Position numbers and translations under genes: made by a program
NCBI RefSeq assembly: GCF_006376685.1
Contig: NZ_VEWL01000015.1
Coordinates: 1-64,000 of the forward strand
Source of the DNA: Ochrobactrum teleogrylli
GTDB taxonomy: Bacteria; Pseudomonadota; Alphaproteobacteria; Rhizobiales; Rhizobiaceae
Direction of reading: 5' to 3'
Length of the DNA stretch: 64,000 nt
Notes under the pieces: model-generated
Database searches by the model: none
What the model was told of the DNA's origin: nothing
The model's input: only the letters and a program-made list of their open reading frames with translations
Part shown: in pieces, positions 1 through 8,183 of the stretch
Numbering within the stretch: position 1 is the first letter of the stretch
Layout of the letters: each line of letters starts with the position of its first letter

Positions 1-54
1 GCGTCTCTCGTGTCCACATCGTTAATCTGAATCACGAACCAGAGACCAAGGAAA

Positions 55-273
55 CTAAATTCTCAAACGGACTCTAAGAGTCCGTTTGAGAATTTGCATC
101 AATGGCTGATACGGCTCAATCACGTCGATGACGAAATCGAGAATGGCGGCTTTGTCCATCAATTGCCTGCGGTCGTGCACCATCCGCAAATTGTCTTGGC
201 AAGCCGCTCCGGCGTCGGGCTCTATTCGCTGGCGCTCACCGAGCCAGGCTTCGCCCGTCTCGGCCCATACGGG
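55..273 (-). pseudogene. decayed 3' end of an unidentified gene
   Basis: On the minus strand a frame stays open for 72 codons, from just after a TAA (274-276) to a TAG (55-57). Its composition is protein-like (for example VWAETGEAWLGERQRIEP near the start and AAILDFVIDVIEPYQPLM near the end). It has no suitable start codon or ribosome binding site. The only internal ATG, at 183, would give 42 residues. I do not recognise the family. The last codons run through the perfect palindrome at 60-92, so the original C-terminus has probably been replaced. In Brucella the hslVU genes usually lie upstream of hisB, but none of them is visible here. Confidence 0.3.
60..92. repeat. perfect 16-bp palindrome with 1-nt centre
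   Basis: Bases 60-75 and 77-92 are exact reverse complements around a single A at 76. The arms read TTCTCAAACGGACTCT. The arms end in T-rich and A-rich bases, so a transcript from either side could form a terminator-like hairpin. It could equally be a joined or terminal inverted repeat of a lost mobile element. Confidence 0.6.
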
Positions 274-565
274 TTATGATCCCTCTTGCGAAAGCAGACC
301 GCCTTCAGTGGACAATCCCCTGTCCGGCTGCCTGCACAGCCGGGCTTGGCCAGGAAGAGATGCTCGGCCGTTCTCTCCCCAGCAACTGTGAAAAATGGTC
401 TCCCCGTCCTTATGGCTGAGCATGGCGCAGAGTTTGATCATGGGACAGAACCATTGCAAATACTGAATTGCAAATGCCGAATTGCTGCTTGCCGGATTGC
501 CGAAAGCATTTGGCAAAGCGGGCAAGCTGTTCTAGAACGCGTCCAGTACCCAATGAGGACCGCTT
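274..565. other. intergenic region upstream of hisB
   Basis: No convincing gene is seen here. The last part carries a two-part hairpin (GCTTGCC at 487-493 with GGCAAGC at 521-527, and TTGCC at 497-501 with GGCAA at 512-516) about 40 bp before hisB. This could be leader structure. The hisB promoter should lie in this stretch, but I cannot place its -35 and -10 boxes with confidence. Confidence 0.4.
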
Positions 566-1174
566 ATGACTGCTGAAAGCACCCGCAAGGCAAGTATCGA
601 ACGCTCCACGAAAGAGACGAGCATTGCCGTTTCTGTCGATCTGGATGGCGTCGGCAAGTTCGACATCACCACCGGTGTCGGCTTCTTCGATCATATGCTC
701 GAGCAGCTTTCGCGACATTCGCTCATCGATATGCGCGTCATGGCCAAGGGCGACCTGCATATCGACGATCACCACACGGTTGAGGATACCGGCATTGCGC
801 TCGGTCAGGCCGTCGCCAAGGCCCTCGGCGAGCGTCGCGGCATCGTGCGCTATGCCTCGCTCGATCTCGCCATGGACGATACGCTGACCGGGGCTGCGGT
901 CGATGTGTCCGGTCGCGCTTTTCTGGTGTGGAATGTCAACTTCACGACGGCCAAGATCGGCACCTTCGATACCGAACTGGTGCGTGAGTTCTTCCAGGCC
1001 TTTGCGATGAATGCAGGTATTACGCTGCATATCAACAATCATTATGGCGCCAATAATCACCATATCGCCGAGTCGATCTTCAAGGCGGTGGCCCGGGTTC
1101 TGCGCGCGGCGCTGGAAACCGATCCGCGCCAGAAGGATGCAATCCCCTCCACCAAGGGGTCGCTGAAGGGATAA
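566..1174 (+). CDS. hisB: imidazoleglycerol-phosphate dehydratase HisB
   Basis: The 202-residue product matches the usual length of the monofunctional dehydratase, which converts imidazole glycerol phosphate to imidazole acetol phosphate in histidine synthesis. Both metal-binding signatures are present, [10 protein letters not shown] near residues 69-78 and NNHHIAES in the C-terminal third. The domain is unfused, with no histidinol-phosphatase part as in enteric HisB. The ATG at 566 has GAGGA six bases upstream. It is the first gene of a tightly packed histidine operon. The next gene starts 3 bp after its stop. Confidence 0.97.
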   Translation: MTAESTRKASIERSTKETSIAVSVDLDGVGKFDITTGVGFFDHMLEQLSRHSLIDMRVMAKGDLHIDDHHTVEDTGIALGQAVAKALGERRGIVRYASLDLAMDDTLTGAAVDVSGRAFLVWNVNFTTAKIGTFDTELVREFFQAFAMNAGITLHINNHYGANNHHIAESIFKAVARVLRAALETDPRQKDAIPSTKGSLKG

Positions 1175-1177
1175 TTC

Positions 1178-1705
1178 ATGGCCCAGTTCGTCATTCTGGA
1201 ACCGACCGAAGCGTCTTTCAAAAAGAAGCGCGGCGGGACGAGCGTTGAACATTCCGTGTTCGTGCGTGACGGTTTCCATGTTCTGGCGCTGGTTCTGCCC
1301 TTTGTCTGGCTTCTGGCGCAACGCCTCTGGTTCGAGGCTTTCGCCATTCTCGGTGTCACGGCTCTGCTCGGTTTTGCCGGGAGTTACTTCGGCATTGCCG
1401 AGGCGGTTCCTCTGCTGACGCTGATCGTTTCTCTGTTCGTCGCCTTTGAAGGTGCGAACTGGAAAATCGCGAAACTGAAGCGTCAGGGCTATATCGAACG
1501 GACGGCAATCGACGCCAGCGATCTCGACGAGGCTGAAATCCGCTATTTCTTCGGGCGTGCGGCGGCTGAAACCACTCTCGCGGAAAAGCCTGTCCCTGCA
1601 TCGGAGCCGGTTTCTGCCCATCGATGGGACAAGGCGTCCCTGCGTCCCACTTATTCCTCTACTGGCTCCACGATCGGCTTCGTGGGTCATCGCGGAGAAA
1701 ACTGA
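1178..1705 (+). CDS. DUF2628 membrane protein within the his operon
   Basis: This 175-residue protein has three hydrophobic stretches at about residues 33-48, 51-70 and 76-92. They are followed by a polar C-terminal tail rich in Glu, Ala and Ser. The pattern fits the DUF2628 family of small inner-membrane proteins, whose function is unknown. It sits between hisB and hisH with gaps of 3 and 2 bp, so it is almost certainly co-transcribed with the histidine genes. The same placement is known in related Rhizobiales. There are no catalytic motifs, so a direct role in histidine synthesis cannot be claimed. Confidence 0.85.
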   Translation: MAQFVILEPTEASFKKKRGGTSVEHSVFVRDGFHVLALVLPFVWLLAQRLWFEAFAILGVTALLGFAGSYFGIAEAVPLLTLIVSLFVAFEGANWKIAKLKRQGYIERTAIDASDLDEAEIRYFFGRAAAETTLAEKPVPASEPVSAHRWDKASLRPTYSSTGSTIGFVGHRGEN

Positions 1706-1707
1706 AA

Positions 1708-2367
1708 ATGCGTGTTGCGATAATCGATTATGGTTCCGGCAATCTTCGCTCGGCCACCAAGGCCTTTGAGCGTGCCGCCCGCGAAAGCGGCATAAATGCC
1801 GAAATCGAACTGACGGCGGATGCCGGGCGGGTGGCGTCTGCCGACCGCGTGGTGCTGCCGGGCGTTGGCGCTTATGCCGATTGCCGCGCCGGTCTTCATG
1901 CCGTGTCGGGCATGGTTGAAGCGCTCGATGAGGTTGTCATCCAGAAGGGCCATCCGTTTCTCGGTATCTGCGTCGGCATGCAGCTGATGTCCGAGCGCGG
2001 ACTGGAAAAGACCGTGACCGAGGGTCTGGGCTGGATCGCGGGCGATGTGCGCGAGATGACACCGTCCGACCCGACGCTGAAAATTCCGCAGATCGGCTGG
2101 AATCGGATTCACGTGAAACAATCGCATCAGGCGCATCCGATTTTTGACGGCATCGAGACGGGCGAGAACGGTTTGCACGCCTATTTCGTCCATTCCTATA
2201 TGTTCGACGCGAAGAAGGCTGACGAGGTTCTGGCCGTGACGGATTACGGTGGCGATGTTGCCGCCGCTGTCGGTCGCGACAATATGGTGGGAACCCAGTT
2301 CCACCCGGAAAAGAGCCAGCTGCTCGGCCTTTCGCTCATTGCCAATTTCCTGAAATGGAAACCTTGA
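1708..2367 (+). CDS. hisH: imidazole glycerol phosphate synthase glutaminase subunit HisH
   Basis: This is a class I glutamine amidotransferase of 219 residues. It releases ammonia from glutamine and passes it to HisF. The nucleophile elbow GICVGMQ places the catalytic Cys at residue 88. The His and Glu of the triad lie in QFHPEKS near the C-terminus. I chose the ATG at 1708 because the protein then starts [13 protein letters not shown], the usual N-terminus. An in-frame ATG further upstream would overlap the DUF2628 gene and add no family sequence. Confidence 0.96.
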   Translation: MRVAIIDYGSGNLRSATKAFERAARESGINAEIELTADAGRVASADRVVLPGVGAYADCRAGLHAVSGMVEALDEVVIQKGHPFLGICVGMQLMSERGLEKTVTEGLGWIAGDVREMTPSDPTLKIPQIGWNRIHVKQSHQAHPIFDGIETGENGLHAYFVHSYMFDAKKADEVLAVTDYGGDVAAAVGRDNMVGTQFHPEKSQLLGLSLIANFLKWKP

Positions 2368-2371
2368 AGAC

Positions 2372-3099
2372 ATGATCCTTTTTCCCGCCATCGATTTGAA
2401 AGACGGTCAATGCGTGCGCCTGAAGCTCGGCGACATGGATCAGGCCACCGTCTACAACACCGACCCGGCTGCGCAGGCCAAGGCCTTTGAAGATCAGGGC
2501 TTTGAATGGCTGCATGTGGTCGATCTCAATGGCGCTTTCGCAGGCGAAAGCGTCAATGGCGCAGCGGTCGAGGCAATCCTCAAGGCCACAAAAAACCCGG
2601 TGCAGCTGGGCGGCGGCATTCGCACCTTGCAGCACATTGAAAGCTGGCTTTCCAAGGGGCTGCGCCGCGTTATCCTCGGCACGGTTGCCGTGCGCGACCC
2701 GGCGCTGGTGATCGAAGCCTGCAAGGCGTTTCCGGGACAGGTCGCTGTCGGTATCGACGCCAAGGGCGGCAAGGTCGCCGTTGAAGGCTGGGCCGAAGCC
2801 TCTCAGCTTGGCGTGATCGAACTGGCGAAGAAGTTCGAGGGCGCAGGCGTTGCCGCCATCATCTATACGGATATCGACCGCGACGGCGTTCTGGCCGGGA
2901 TCAACTGGGATTCGACGCTGGCGCTTGCCGAGGCGGTTTCCATTCCGGTGATCGCATCGGGCGGTCTTGCTTCGATGGACGACATCAGGCGTCTCGCCGC
3001 GCCGGATGCGCGCAAGCTCGAAGGCGCGATTTCGGGCCGTGCGCTTTATGACGGTCGCATCGATCCGGCGGAAGCACTGTCATTGTTGAGGGCCACAGT

Positions 3100-3103
<4 letters not shown>
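2372..3103 (+). CDS. hisA: ProFAR isomerase HisA
   Basis: This is a 243-residue (beta-alpha)8 barrel that isomerises ProFAR to PRFAR. The N-terminus [13 protein letters not shown] contains the catalytic Asp8, and the second acid lies in [10 protein letters not shown]. The C-terminal phosphate-binding loops VIASGG and [11 protein letters not shown] are present. It starts 4 bp after hisH, and its stop overlaps the start of hisF as ATGA, which implies translational coupling. The domain is complete. Confidence 0.97.
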
Positions 3104-4238
<1,135 letters not shown>

Positions 4239-4269
4239 TCCTGCAACGGATCGCGCTGAATAGAAGGCC

Positions 4270-4372
4270 AGAGCAGTTCCGGTTAAAACGGAATCGTGGA
4301 GCCGATCTATCTATTTGTTTTTACGCATTATCCTGCGCAAAACCGCTTCGCACTTTTGCTGGAAATGCTCTA
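4270..4372. repeat. full-length dispersed intergenic repeat (family A)
   Basis: This stretch of about 103 bp lies between hisE and coaA and begins AGAGCAGTTCCGG and ends GGAAATGCTCT. It contains the core CAAAACCGCTTCGCACTTTTG, the reverse complement of the core seen at 63939-63959 and 7994-8014. The window-end copy (63925 onward) is the same element in the opposite orientation. The ends are short inverted repeats (AGAGCA/TGCTCT). It has no coding potential. Confidence 0.8.
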
Positions 4373-4387
4373 GAGAGACGACAGTTC

Positions 4388-5356
4388 ATGTGGGAAAAAG
4401 TGGATCAGCTCACCCCTTCCAGATATTCGCCCTACCGCTTTTTCTCGGCAGAGGAATGGGCCGGTTTTCGCGCGGATACCCCCCTCACCCTGACCTATGA
4501 AGAAGTCAAGCGGTTGCGTTCGCTCGGCGACCCCATTGATCTCGATGAGGTCCGCCGCATCTATCTGTCGCTGTCGCGACTGCTTTATGCCCATGTCGAG
4601 GCAAGCCAGTTGCTGTTTCGCCAGCGCCAGCAATTCCTCAATATGGAGGAATCCTTCAAGACGCCCTTCATTATCGGCGTTGCCGGTTCGGTCGCGGTTG
4701 GCAAGTCCACCACGGCGCGTATCCTGAAGGAACTGCTCGCCCGCTGGCCCTCCAGCCCGAAAGTCGATCTGGTGACGACGGACGGTTTCCTCTATCCCAA
4801 CGCGGTTCTGCGCGAGCAGAACATGATGGAGCGCAAGGGCTTTCCGGAAAGCTATGACATCGGTGCTGTTCTGCGCTTTCTGTCGGCGATCAAGGCGGGC
4901 ATGAGCCGTGTGCGCGCGCCGCTTTATTCGCATCTGAGCTATGACGTGCTGCCGGACGACTACCAGATCGTCGACAAGCCGGACATTCTGATTTTCGAAG
5001 GCATCAATGTCCTTCAGGTGCGCGATCTGCCGGAAGACGGCAAGATGGTGCCCTTCGTGTCGGATTTCTTCGACTTCTCGATCTATATCGATGCCGATCC
5101 GGAACTGATCCACAAATGGTATATCGACCGTTTCATGCGCCTGCGCGAAACGGCCTTCCGCGATCCGCAGTCCTTCTTCCATCGCTATTCGCAGCTTTCG
5201 GAAGATGCGGCCCGCTCCATCGGCGAAGGGCTGTGGCAGAATATCAATCTGCGCAATCTCAATGAGAATATCCTGCCGACCCGACCGCGCGCCGATCTGA
5301 TCCTGCGCAAGGGCAGCGACCATCTGATCGAAGAGGTCGCGCTCAGGAAGATATGA
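4388..5356 (+). CDS. coaA: pantothenate kinase, type I
   Basis: CoaA phosphorylates pantothenate with ATP, the first and feedback-controlled step of coenzyme A synthesis. The 322-residue product has the P-loop [15 protein letters not shown] around residue 95 and the family motifs TTDGFLYPN and [11 protein letters not shown] start it at the ATG at 4388 ([19 protein letters not shown]), the family N-terminus. Longer in-frame starts would run through the intergenic repeat. It follows the histidine genes on the same strand but is separated by the repeat element, so it may have its own promoter. A strong terminator follows. Confidence 0.96.
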   Translation: MWEKVDQLTPSRYSPYRFFSAEEWAGFRADTPLTLTYEEVKRLRSLGDPIDLDEVRRIYLSLSRLLYAHVEASQLLFRQRQQFLNMEESFKTPFIIGVAGSVAVGKSTTARILKELLARWPSSPKVDLVTTDGFLYPNAVLREQNMMERKGFPESYDIGAVLRFLSAIKAGMSRVRAPLYSHLSYDVLPDDYQIVDKPDILIFEGINVLQVRDLPEDGKMVPFVSDFFDFSIYIDADPELIHKWYIDRFMRLRETAFRDPQSFFHRYSQLSEDAARSIGEGLWQNINLRNLNENILPTRPRADLILRKGSDHLIEEVALRKI

Positions 5357-5385
5357 AAAGAGGCCGGGGAAACCCGGCCTCTTTG
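5357..5385 (+). terminator. Rho-independent terminator of coaA
   Basis: The stem AGAGGCCGGG/CCCGGCCTCT with a short GAAA-type loop is followed by TTTG. It begins directly after the coaA stop codon. Confidence 0.85.
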
Positions 5386-5388
5386 TTC

Positions 5389-5497
5389 AGAGTATTTCAA
5401 CAAAAGTGCGAAGCGCCTACGCGGGGAAATCAGTTCACTGGACTGATTCTGCCCCCGCTTCGATGCGTCCGATAATGCGTGAAAACAATTAGATCAG
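5389..5497. repeat. family A repeat interrupted by a second hairpin
   Basis: The left part (to about 5415, with CAAAAGTGCGAAGCG) and the right part (TCCGATAATGCGTGAAAACAA) match the family A repeat at 4270-4372. Between them lie about 50 extra bases that form a hairpin of their own: GCGGGG 5421-5426 with CCCCGC 5453-5458, and AATCAGT 5428-5434 with ACTGATT 5442-5448. It looks like one palindromic element inserted into another. Confidence 0.6.
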
Positions 5498-5564
5498 CGC
5501 CTCAGATTGGTGCGGGCGAGTTCTACGATTTCATCGCCGCGCCTGCCAAAACCACCCCACAGTG

Positions 5565-5841
5565 AGGAACCTCTTTGCCGATGGCGGATATGCTGGCGAA
5601 AAACTGACAACTGCTGTGGCACAGCGAAGCACTGGCTATTGAAATCGTCAAGCGCTCCGATCAGGCCAAAGGCTTTGTAATTCTGCCCAGACGGTGGACC
5701 GTTGAGCGAACCTTCGCCTAACTTTATCGTTACCGTCGGCTGGCTAAAGATTGGGAAGCCTTTATCGCCTCGTCAGAGGCATGGATCTTCATCTCGTCAA
5801 TCAGACGTATGACACGCCGCATCGCAAGGCTGCAATTTTGA
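5565..5841 (+). pseudogene. IS5-family transposase, C-terminal remnant
   Basis: Two reading frames together give the C-terminal part of an IS5-type DDE transposase. FADGGYAGEKL carries the second catalytic Asp. After a frameshift come [26 protein letters not shown] with the catalytic Glu, and RYRRLAKDWEAFIASSEAW. The usual Trp codon after ERTFA is now TAA, and the N-terminal two thirds are missing. No terminal inverted repeats can be matched. The element is dead and marks past insertion at this site. Confidence 0.75.
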
Positions 5842-6001
5842 GTCGGGCACTAACGCGGTCGTCAGCAGAACTTTTTACGCCGGCTCCTAAACTTTTGATT
5901 TTAAAAAAGAAGAATACGGTTATTCAAGCTCATAAAGTCTAGCAATTATCTCAGTTAAAATTACAAGAATTATTCTGTACAATTTTTGGATTATTTATTG
6001 A
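5842..6001. other. AT-rich intergenic stretch before the orphan gene
   Basis: After the transposase remnant the sequence becomes clearly richer in A and T than the rest of the window. No gene is seen. It probably carries the promoter of the gene at 6014. Confidence 0.35.
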
Positions 6002-6013
6002 ATGGATTTCAAT

Positions 6014-6409
6014 ATGGCAAGTGTAACTAATTTAACTAGTATAGTAAACGACACAGATTATCCGGTAAATTTCCATAATTCTGAACAAGATTCGCCGCCT
6101 GATTTTACGGTACCCATGTTGGGTTATAGGTTTGGCTCACTTTGGGTTCCTTGGGTTGGAAATGATGGTGATAGTTATAAGGCAATCCGGGTTACTGCAG
6201 GAAAAGATAGAATAAATATTTTCATTTTCCAAGATTACTGGAATCCGCCCGATTTGAATGAAGTAAAATATGCAGTTGGGGTGGATAGATTTTACTATAC
6301 AACTGTTGAGTCTAAGAAAATTCCGGGGGATGCGGATGGGGCTGGGAATAAAATACTTAGAATATCGACAGATGATGTTGGAATAACTTTAAAATTGATA
6401 CAAAATTGA
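6014..6409 (+). CDS. AT-rich orphan protein of unknown function
   Basis: The 131-residue protein (135 if the ATG at 6002 is used) matches no family I know. It has no signal peptide or membrane segment. It is rich in aromatic and beta-branched residues (for example INIFIFQDYW and VGVDRFYYTTVESKK), which suggests a beta-sandwich. I prefer the ATG at 6014 because GGA lies about 8 bases before it, but neither start has a strong ribosome binding site. Its codons prefer A or T in the third position, unlike every neighbour. It lies next to a dead transposase, so horizontal acquisition is likely. Whether it is expressed is unknown. Confidence 0.6.
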   Translation: MASVTNLTSIVNDTDYPVNFHNSEQDSPPDFTVPMLGYRFGSLWVPWVGNDGDSYKAIRVTAGKDRINIFIFQDYWNPPDLNEVKYAVGVDRFYYTTVESKKIPGDADGAGNKILRISTDDVGITLKLIQN

Positions 6410-6456
6410 TATCAATCTCTGTAATTTATGCCTTCTCTGCAACGCAATTTCTGCCT

Positions 6457-6495
6457 TTAAACGGCGACCAAAAGGTCTGCGACAGTCATGCTCAT
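6457..6495 (-). pseudogene. 5' stub resembling a thiamine-diphosphate enzyme gene
   Basis: On the minus strand a good ribosome binding site (GAGGTGAT) is followed by ATG and 12 codons reading MSMTVADLLVAV, then TAA. The peptide resembles the N-terminus of PoxB-like pyruvate dehydrogenases and related thiamine-diphosphate enzymes, which often start with a TVADLLV-type sequence. After these codons the similarity ends and AT-rich DNA begins. I infer that the rest of the gene was removed when the accessory DNA entered. The match is short, so the identification is tentative. Confidence 0.35.
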
Positions 6496-6561
6496 AATAT
6501 CACCTCGTTGAAACTCCCGCCTTCAAACTAGGGCGCCAATGAGGAGATGGTAGCAGCTAAA

Positions 6562-6589
6562 TTCGGCGGCGCCGCGCAACGCCGCCGAA
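6562..6589 (-). terminator. terminator hairpin after the alpha/beta hydrolase
   Basis: A perfect 10-bp stem, TTCGGCGGCG with CGCCGCCGAA around an 8-base loop, lies 30 bp past the stop of the minus-strand hydrolase gene. It is followed on that strand by TTTAG. The T-run is short, so termination is probable but not certain. Confidence 0.6.
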
Positions 6590-6618
6590 AGAATGTATTA
6601 AGTGCGGTGAAAACGGCT

Positions 6619-7434
6619 CTATGCCGTGCAATCTTCGATAAAACGTGCCAGATAGGCGTCGAAAACCGCTGGCATTTCACGAAAAGGTGCGTGACCGGCA
6701 TTGTCGATAACGTGGGTTTTACCCTCCCAGAGATTGCCGAAGCGGACGTTCGACACGAAGTCGAGTTCGACGAAAGGCTCGTCGCGCCCGTTGACCACGG
6801 CGATGGGGAGCTTTGCTGCCGCCACGATATCGCGCTGGTTGCCACCGGTTCCGGCGGCGAATTTTTCGAACATGATGCGGCGCGCGCGTCCGTCCGTTCG
6901 GGCGACGATATCAAGCAGCGACGCCTCGAACGGCTCGCCGCAGGTGCTGCGGGCATAGGATTCGACGTCGCGGGCCGAAAACACTTCCTGTCCGGCAAGC
7001 GCCATGTCGGGGCCACTCTTGAACCCCTGCCCCACTTCCTCGCGGGCAACCGGCGGCGTGCCGGTGATCATCAGACCGCGCATGCCGGGATAGCGTGCAA
7101 TCATCTCAAGCCCGATATGGCCGCCAAGCGACCAGCCGAAAACCACCGCATCCTCTATGCCGAGCTTTTCCAGCACTTCCGTCATGGCATCGGCATAGCC
7201 TTCCATGGAATAGCTGCGATCGGGATCGATGGCGTCGCCCGACTGGCCGTGGCCGGGCAGATCGGGCGCAATGACGCGCCATTTCTTGCCGATTTCGCCT
7301 TCAAGCTGGTTCTGGAAGATCGCGCTGGCACTCGAATTGCCATGGACCATCAGCAGTGGCGCGCCCTCACCCGCGCTTTCGCGCACCGCGATTTTGCCGT
7401 GGCTGGTTTCGAGATCGTAGAGTTTCGTGGTCAT
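6619..7434 (-). CDS. alpha/beta-fold hydrolase
   Basis: This 271-residue single-domain hydrolase has the nucleophile elbow GWSLGG with Ser102 and the oxyanion motif HGNSS near residue 31. An acidic residue lies in NGRDEPF, and the catalytic His248 is in NAGHAPF. The triad is complete, so it is probably an active esterase-type enzyme. The substrate cannot be told from sequence. It follows arfB by 59 bp on the same strand and may share its transcript. Confidence 0.85.
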   Translation of the reverse strand: MTTKLYDLETSHGKIAVRESAGEGAPLLMVHGNSSASAIFQNQLEGEIGKKWRVIAPDLPGHGQSGDAIDPDRSYSMEGYADAMTEVLEKLGIEDAVVFGWSLGGHIGLEMIARYPGMRGLMITGTPPVAREEVGQGFKSGPDMALAGQEVFSARDVESYARSTCGEPFEASLLDIVARTDGRARRIMFEKFAAGTGGNQRDIVAAAKLPIAVVNGRDEPFVELDFVSNVRFGNLWEGKTHVIDNAGHAPFREMPAVFDAYLARFIEDCTA

Positions 7435-7493
7435 GCATTTCCCCTGCTCATGCGGTCTTGTATGGATTGGAATTCAGGTCTGGCGGCGGTGTT

Positions 7494-7931
7494 TCAGTCG
7501 AAAGAAACCTTGCCGCGCCCTTTTTTGATATCCGCGCGGCCTGATTTTGCCTTCAGGCGTCGCTCGACGGAGCCTTTGGTCGGCCTGGTCTTCTTGCGCG
7601 GCGGCGGTGGCGGCTCGGCGGCCTTGGCAATCAGGGCGATCAGCCGCTCGCGGGCGTCTTCACGGTTGCGCTCCTGCGTGCGGAAGCGATTGGCCTCGAT
7701 GAGAATGTCACCGTCCTTGGTGCCTTTCTGACCGGCCAGTTTGAAGAGGCGCGTGAGAATATCTTCCGGCAATCCCGATCGTGCCGCATGAAAACGCAGC
7801 TGCACCGCCGTCGAAACCTTGTTGACGTTCTGCCCACCGGGACCGGAGGCGCGAATGAAGCTCTCCTCCAGATCGTCCTCGCGGATCGTCAGGCGATTGG
7901 TGATGCGGATGATGTTCCGGTTCTCTTCCAT
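7494..7931 (-). CDS. arfB: alternative ribosome-rescue peptidyl-tRNA hydrolase ArfB
   Basis: ArfB releases peptides from ribosomes stalled at the end of truncated mRNAs. The 145-residue protein has the release-factor signature SGPGGQNVNKVSTAV with GGQ at residues 32-34. Its basic C-terminal tail (KKTRPTKGSVERRLKAKSG) enters the mRNA channel in this family. I start at the ATG at 7931 (MEENRN). An ATG four codons upstream is also possible, and further upstream lies repeat DNA. The stop-codon-reading domain of RF1/RF2 is absent, as expected. Confidence 0.92.
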   Translation of the reverse strand: MEENRNIIRITNRLTIREDDLEESFIRASGPGGQNVNKVSTAVQLRFHAARSGLPEDILTRLFKLAGQKGTKDGDILIEANRFRTQERNREDARERLIALIAKAAEPPPPPRKKTRPTKGSVERRLKAKSGRADIKKGRGKVSFD

Positions 7932-7984
7932 AAGAGAACGCATACACGCTTCGCTTCGGTTGGACAAAAGAAAACCCTGCACGC

Positions 7985-8084
7985 GCATGCCCCTCAAAAG
8001 TGCGAAGCGGTTTTGAGACAAGGGCATGCGGAGACAAGTCATGCCCCTCAAAAGTGCGAAGCGGTTTTGGGGTAAGGGCATGCG
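7985..8084. repeat. two tandem palindromic repeats sharing the family A core
   Basis: Two near-identical units of about 45 bp (7985-8030 and 8040-8084, period 54) lie upstream of arfB. Each has an outer stem GCATGCCC/GGGCATGC and an inner stem CTCAAAA/TTTTGAG around GTGCGAAGCGG. The inner part is the same 21-bp core as in the elements at 4270 and 63925, but the flanks differ. A partial third core (AAAGTGCGGGGCTGG) follows at 8103. Confidence 0.8.
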
Positions 8085-8130
8085 AGAAAAATCACGCGCG
8101 CCAAAGTGCGGGGCTGGATTGAGGGCAAAA

Positions 8131-8155
8131 GAAAACCCGGCACGCGGGCCGGGCT
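8131..8155 (-). terminator. terminator of pckA
   Basis: Read on the minus strand, AGCCCGGC and GCCGGGTT form a GC-rich stem followed by TTTTC, about 30 bp after the pckA stop codon. Confidence 0.75.
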
Positions 8156-8183
8156 CTCTCCCTCCTCAGTATTCCTGAGTGGC

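Noticed and set aside
5751-5942. 63-codon open frame after the transposase remnant
   Set aside because: Its first half is the transposase remnant read in a different frame, and the rest is AT-rich filler without a ribosome binding site.
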